Assembly (NCBI RefSeq): GCF_017654505.1
Contig: NC_054537.1
Location: 68,962,145 to 69,026,144, forward strand
Reading direction: 5' to 3'
From: Polyodon spathula
Taxonomy: Eukaryota; Chordata; Actinopteri; Acipenseriformes; Polyodontidae
Length of the DNA: 64,000 nucleotides
The position numbers were made by a program, and so were the translations under genes. The notes beneath the pieces were generated by a model. That model saw only the letters and a list, made by a program, of their open reading frames with translations. It made no database searches and was not told where the DNA came from. How positions within the stretch are numbered: the first letter of the stretch is position 1; every line of letters begins with the position of its first letter. Below are positions 1-64,000 of the stretch, piece after piece.

Positions 1-3000
1 TAGACATCTTGAAAGGCATCCCTGATGTCTTGCTTCAAAACATAAGCCTGATCCAGACTTGCTGAAACTTTTCAATGCAGTCTCCATTCCCCAGCTGATG
101 TTACCTATCACTTCATTTATTATTTTAATTACTTCTGTGAGCTTAAAAAAAAAAAAGAAAGTTTCACGTAGCTTACTTATTGCCAGTACACGTGGGTTTT
201 GTGAAAAAAAGATTTGCTAACAATATTTCTCTTTGATGTTAATAATTGTTCTCACCCCAGGGTTTTTTCACCATTAATCACATTAGAATGCAGAGTAGTG
301 AGGCTAAGGGTTCTTCTCCGGAATATCTCTTCCCCAAAACTACTACTTCAGAACTTAACATACTCCAGCCTTCTGTGCTTCAGTGGAGCCTAAAGTAATC
401 CAGTGATTTAAATCCAGTTTCTAAACAGTATTTGTATTTTTTTATTTATGTAACAAAGTGCTTTATATTCAGTATAGAATGTGTTTGCCATTAGCTTGAG
501 GTAATATCTATGTTATAAAGACTTAATTATACACTTTATTAGGACTTGAAGCTAATATTGGGTTGGACAACCATTTGGACTGTAGCAGTTGCTGTGAACT
601 GTAGCAGCACACAAACACAGTTTCTCAATATCTTAAAGGCAAAAGCAACTTCATGAAAACTCTATGATGTTTGTAACAAAGGTAAATCATAAGATCTGCA
701 CAGACATAGCTGGAGTTTAGCCTTGGTGTTTAAAGATGTGGGTGATTCTGCAGTTGCTGTACAATATATTCACATACACATCTTGCATTCTGATATGCAA
801 AACTCTTCATAATTAATCATGTCTTTTATATGTTTTTTTTTTACTACCCATTAATGCTGTGAGCAGCGGCAAACTTCTCTGCATGTAATTTTAAGAGGTA
901 ATCATGCAACCATACAAATAAGAAAACTTAATAACCCTTAGAAAAGGTCAAGCATGCACAAAGTCACTTGAAGTTTTTCACAACAACAGCTCAAATTTAG
1001 TTCAAATTGCTAAAATATCCAAGGAATGTTTGTCAGTAGAGGACAAGACAAATCAGGAATAAACAACTTAATAATGATCTGCCTTAAAAATGATTTGCTA
1101 GGTGTTTCTAACTACACAGTAATTACACTTAACACAGTAATTTATTACACATATTAATGTGTAGTTACAATCCAACACTATGTACTGTATGGTGTGAATA
1201 TTTGTGGTCGCAGTCAACATATTTTCTATGACACAGAATGTTTTCTGCTGACACAATTTACACAACAAAAGATATTCCATTAATCTATGCATAAACAAAC
1301 ATTTAACACCATGCAAGATCTTTGTTTTATGGAATTTTATTTTTGGCTACAGTACAGTTACATTATATAATATAGTATATATTAGCGTAGCATGAAAGAT
1401 TCAATACAAATGGTGAATGTATTATATTGGAATAGCTTTTGTGCCTGAGTAGGGGGGAGGAAAAACAGTCCTTGGGTTAAAGTAGGATACAGAACTACAT
1501 CCCCCAGAATGCCTGGAGACTGGAGTTAGAGCCAGGATGGGAAACACCTGGCTCCAATGGTACAAGGAACACATGCCTGTGGTTAAGAGGCAGGTAAAAA
1601 AAAGCAGGTAAAAAATGTTTGCTAGTCTGTCTGCGTGAAGGCTAAGGCCTGTGTCCAGCCAGCCTTAAAGGTTCTGTGTATTGTGATTCATAGGCATAAG
1701 CAATATCTTCCCCTGCAAAAACAGGAAGTAAAATACACCTGCTCCCCCTCTGCATTATTTTACAATAAGCTATATAGCCTCCAGTCCTGTGTTTTTTATT
1801 AAGTTACCTTCTATTCATATCATTTTGTACTGATTGTGCTGATAGTGTAGGAAAATCTATTTTTAGTAATTCAAATCTTCATAAAAGGATAGAAAATGTA
1901 TCTTTGTAAACAAGAAAACGGAGGTTGTTATTGCAAAATAAGATTATTGCTACAGAGCACTTCCTAGGTGCGTTATTAATGGTTCGCTTTTTAAATTAAA
2001 AAAACAGCAGAACAGTTTGATATGATGGGATGGCAGTAGTTTCATTTTTTAGTCACGTCTATACGATAATGCTCAGTAATATTAATACATAATGATGCCT
2101 TTAACTCACACTCCTTTGCTTATACCCAGCAAAAAGAAAGAAAATATCTAAATTTTTAAAAGCAACATATTTTTATTTTTTTTTTAAACAATACAATTGC
2201 CTGGCATTTGGAGTATTTGTGGGGTGATTATGATGGTGTATGTGGGGAGTTAAAAAAAATATATATTTTTTTTTTACTAAGCTCCCACTGACTTTCTCCT
2301 GCCGCGTTTAATGTGAACGGTGGTCTGTGGCAACTGCAGAACGACAAGCATGCACGCCGCATCTGTTGTGAGCCCCTCTTTAGGGCTATATTTAACTTTA
2401 TGCAATGCACAACAATTGTCAAGCTACTCCATGTTTTATTCTTTTTTAAGCCTATCTGTGACCAAAGTCATGTTTATCCTCAGTTTCTAGTTTAATTGTT
2501 TAATGGCCAAGGCATAGAAACCAGAGGTAAAGTAACAACAGCTCTCCAATTTTTACACAGAGACATATTTTAAAACTATGGTATTCTCTATTGTGTACCC
2601 TCTTGGGGTGAGGAAATAGTTAAGTTTCTCTTTTCCATTCCTCTTACATGGAAATGTGCCTAGTCAAGCGACTGCAACTGCTAAAATGTGAGGTGGTTTC
2701 ACTCAGGGTTAGGTTGACATCACCAAACCCTTTCATTTACAACCTCAAATCCAGACACCCAGAGAATCAGGACTGTGTATGACTGACACCCCCTGGAGAT
2801 GAAATGAGAGCCCTTGTCTCTACTATGCTTAATAAATGGGTATGAATAAGACTTAAAGAAGTCATGAATGTTGCCCAAAGTTAAAGATGTGATTTGATTT
2901 GAATTCTGGATCTCTTGGCTAACAGGAGGTTTATTGCACTACAGTTTCCTGGGTGGACCAGGTGAATGATTCTGTAATTTTATGAATAGGGCAGCATGAA

Positions 3001-3162
3001 TGTTAGCTGGTATGTTCTTTTTTGAAGTTGCTGCTTACCCAACCTTTTCCATGCTTTAAGGTGCAGATGACTGTACTATAAGATGGAAACTGTTTAATAA
3101 GTAAAGTATAAGTATCTACAGTATATAAATGTGGAGCTTATTTAAGTTTTTCTTTCTTCTAG
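1..3162. other. ADCY2 intron, 3' part (upstream of first visible exon)
   Basis: AT-rich non-coding sequence ending in a polypyrimidine stretch and AG at 3161-3162, the acceptor of the first visible exon. A somewhat GC-richer patch at about 1440-1800 could be an old dispersed repeat, but I cannot name it. Short open frames at 2228-2495 have no recognisable content. Confidence 0.7.

Positions 3163-64000
<60,838 letters not shown>

Overview
The window is vertebrate genomic DNA, most likely from a ray-finned fish. It is AT-rich and full of introns, with vertebrate GT-AG splicing, Tc1/mariner, hAT, L2, L1-Tx1 and CR1-like elements, LTR pieces and tRNA-derived SINEs. The SINE families look like those I associate with sturgeons and paddlefishes. 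That placement is an inference from recognition, not from a search.

One host gene spans almost the whole window on the + strand: a type 2 adenylyl cyclase (ADCY2). I could place 20 consecutive coding exons, from 3163-3312 (last membrane helix of the first membrane cassette) to 63951 onward (second catalytic domain, running off the window end). Every junction keeps the reading frame. Together they give about 792 codons: C1a (exons 24525 to 37034), C1b (38476 to 44015), the second six-helix membrane cassette (49146 to 59675) and the start of C2 (61478 onward). The amino-terminal exons lie upstream and the carboxy-terminal exons downstream. The C1 metal-binding aspartates and the PFAHL motif are present.

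Everything else is intron, and most recognisable intron content is mobile DNA. The 21 kb intron 3313-24524 holds an LTR with a 5-bp target duplication, SINEs, a broken L1-Tx1 LINE between tetranucleotide repeats, a MITE, a tyrosine-recombinase (DIRS/Crypton-like) remnant, a Tc1 copy inside a probable LTR, an L2 fragment and a hAT element with a perfect 8-bp target duplication. Later introns hold more Tc1, L2, CR1-like, hAT and SINE copies, most of them visibly broken.

The exception, and the most interesting object, is a DNA transposon at 30579-33024 in the intron after the fifth visible exon. Its terminal inverted repeats are about 120-140 bp long and differ at only two positions over the central 120. 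On the - strand it carries an unbroken two-exon gene (562 codons when spliced) for a cysteine-rich, probably DDE-type transposase of a superfamily I cannot name. Upstream of that gene are a TATA box and two correctly phased heat-shock elements, which suggests a stress-inducible, possibly recently active mobile element.
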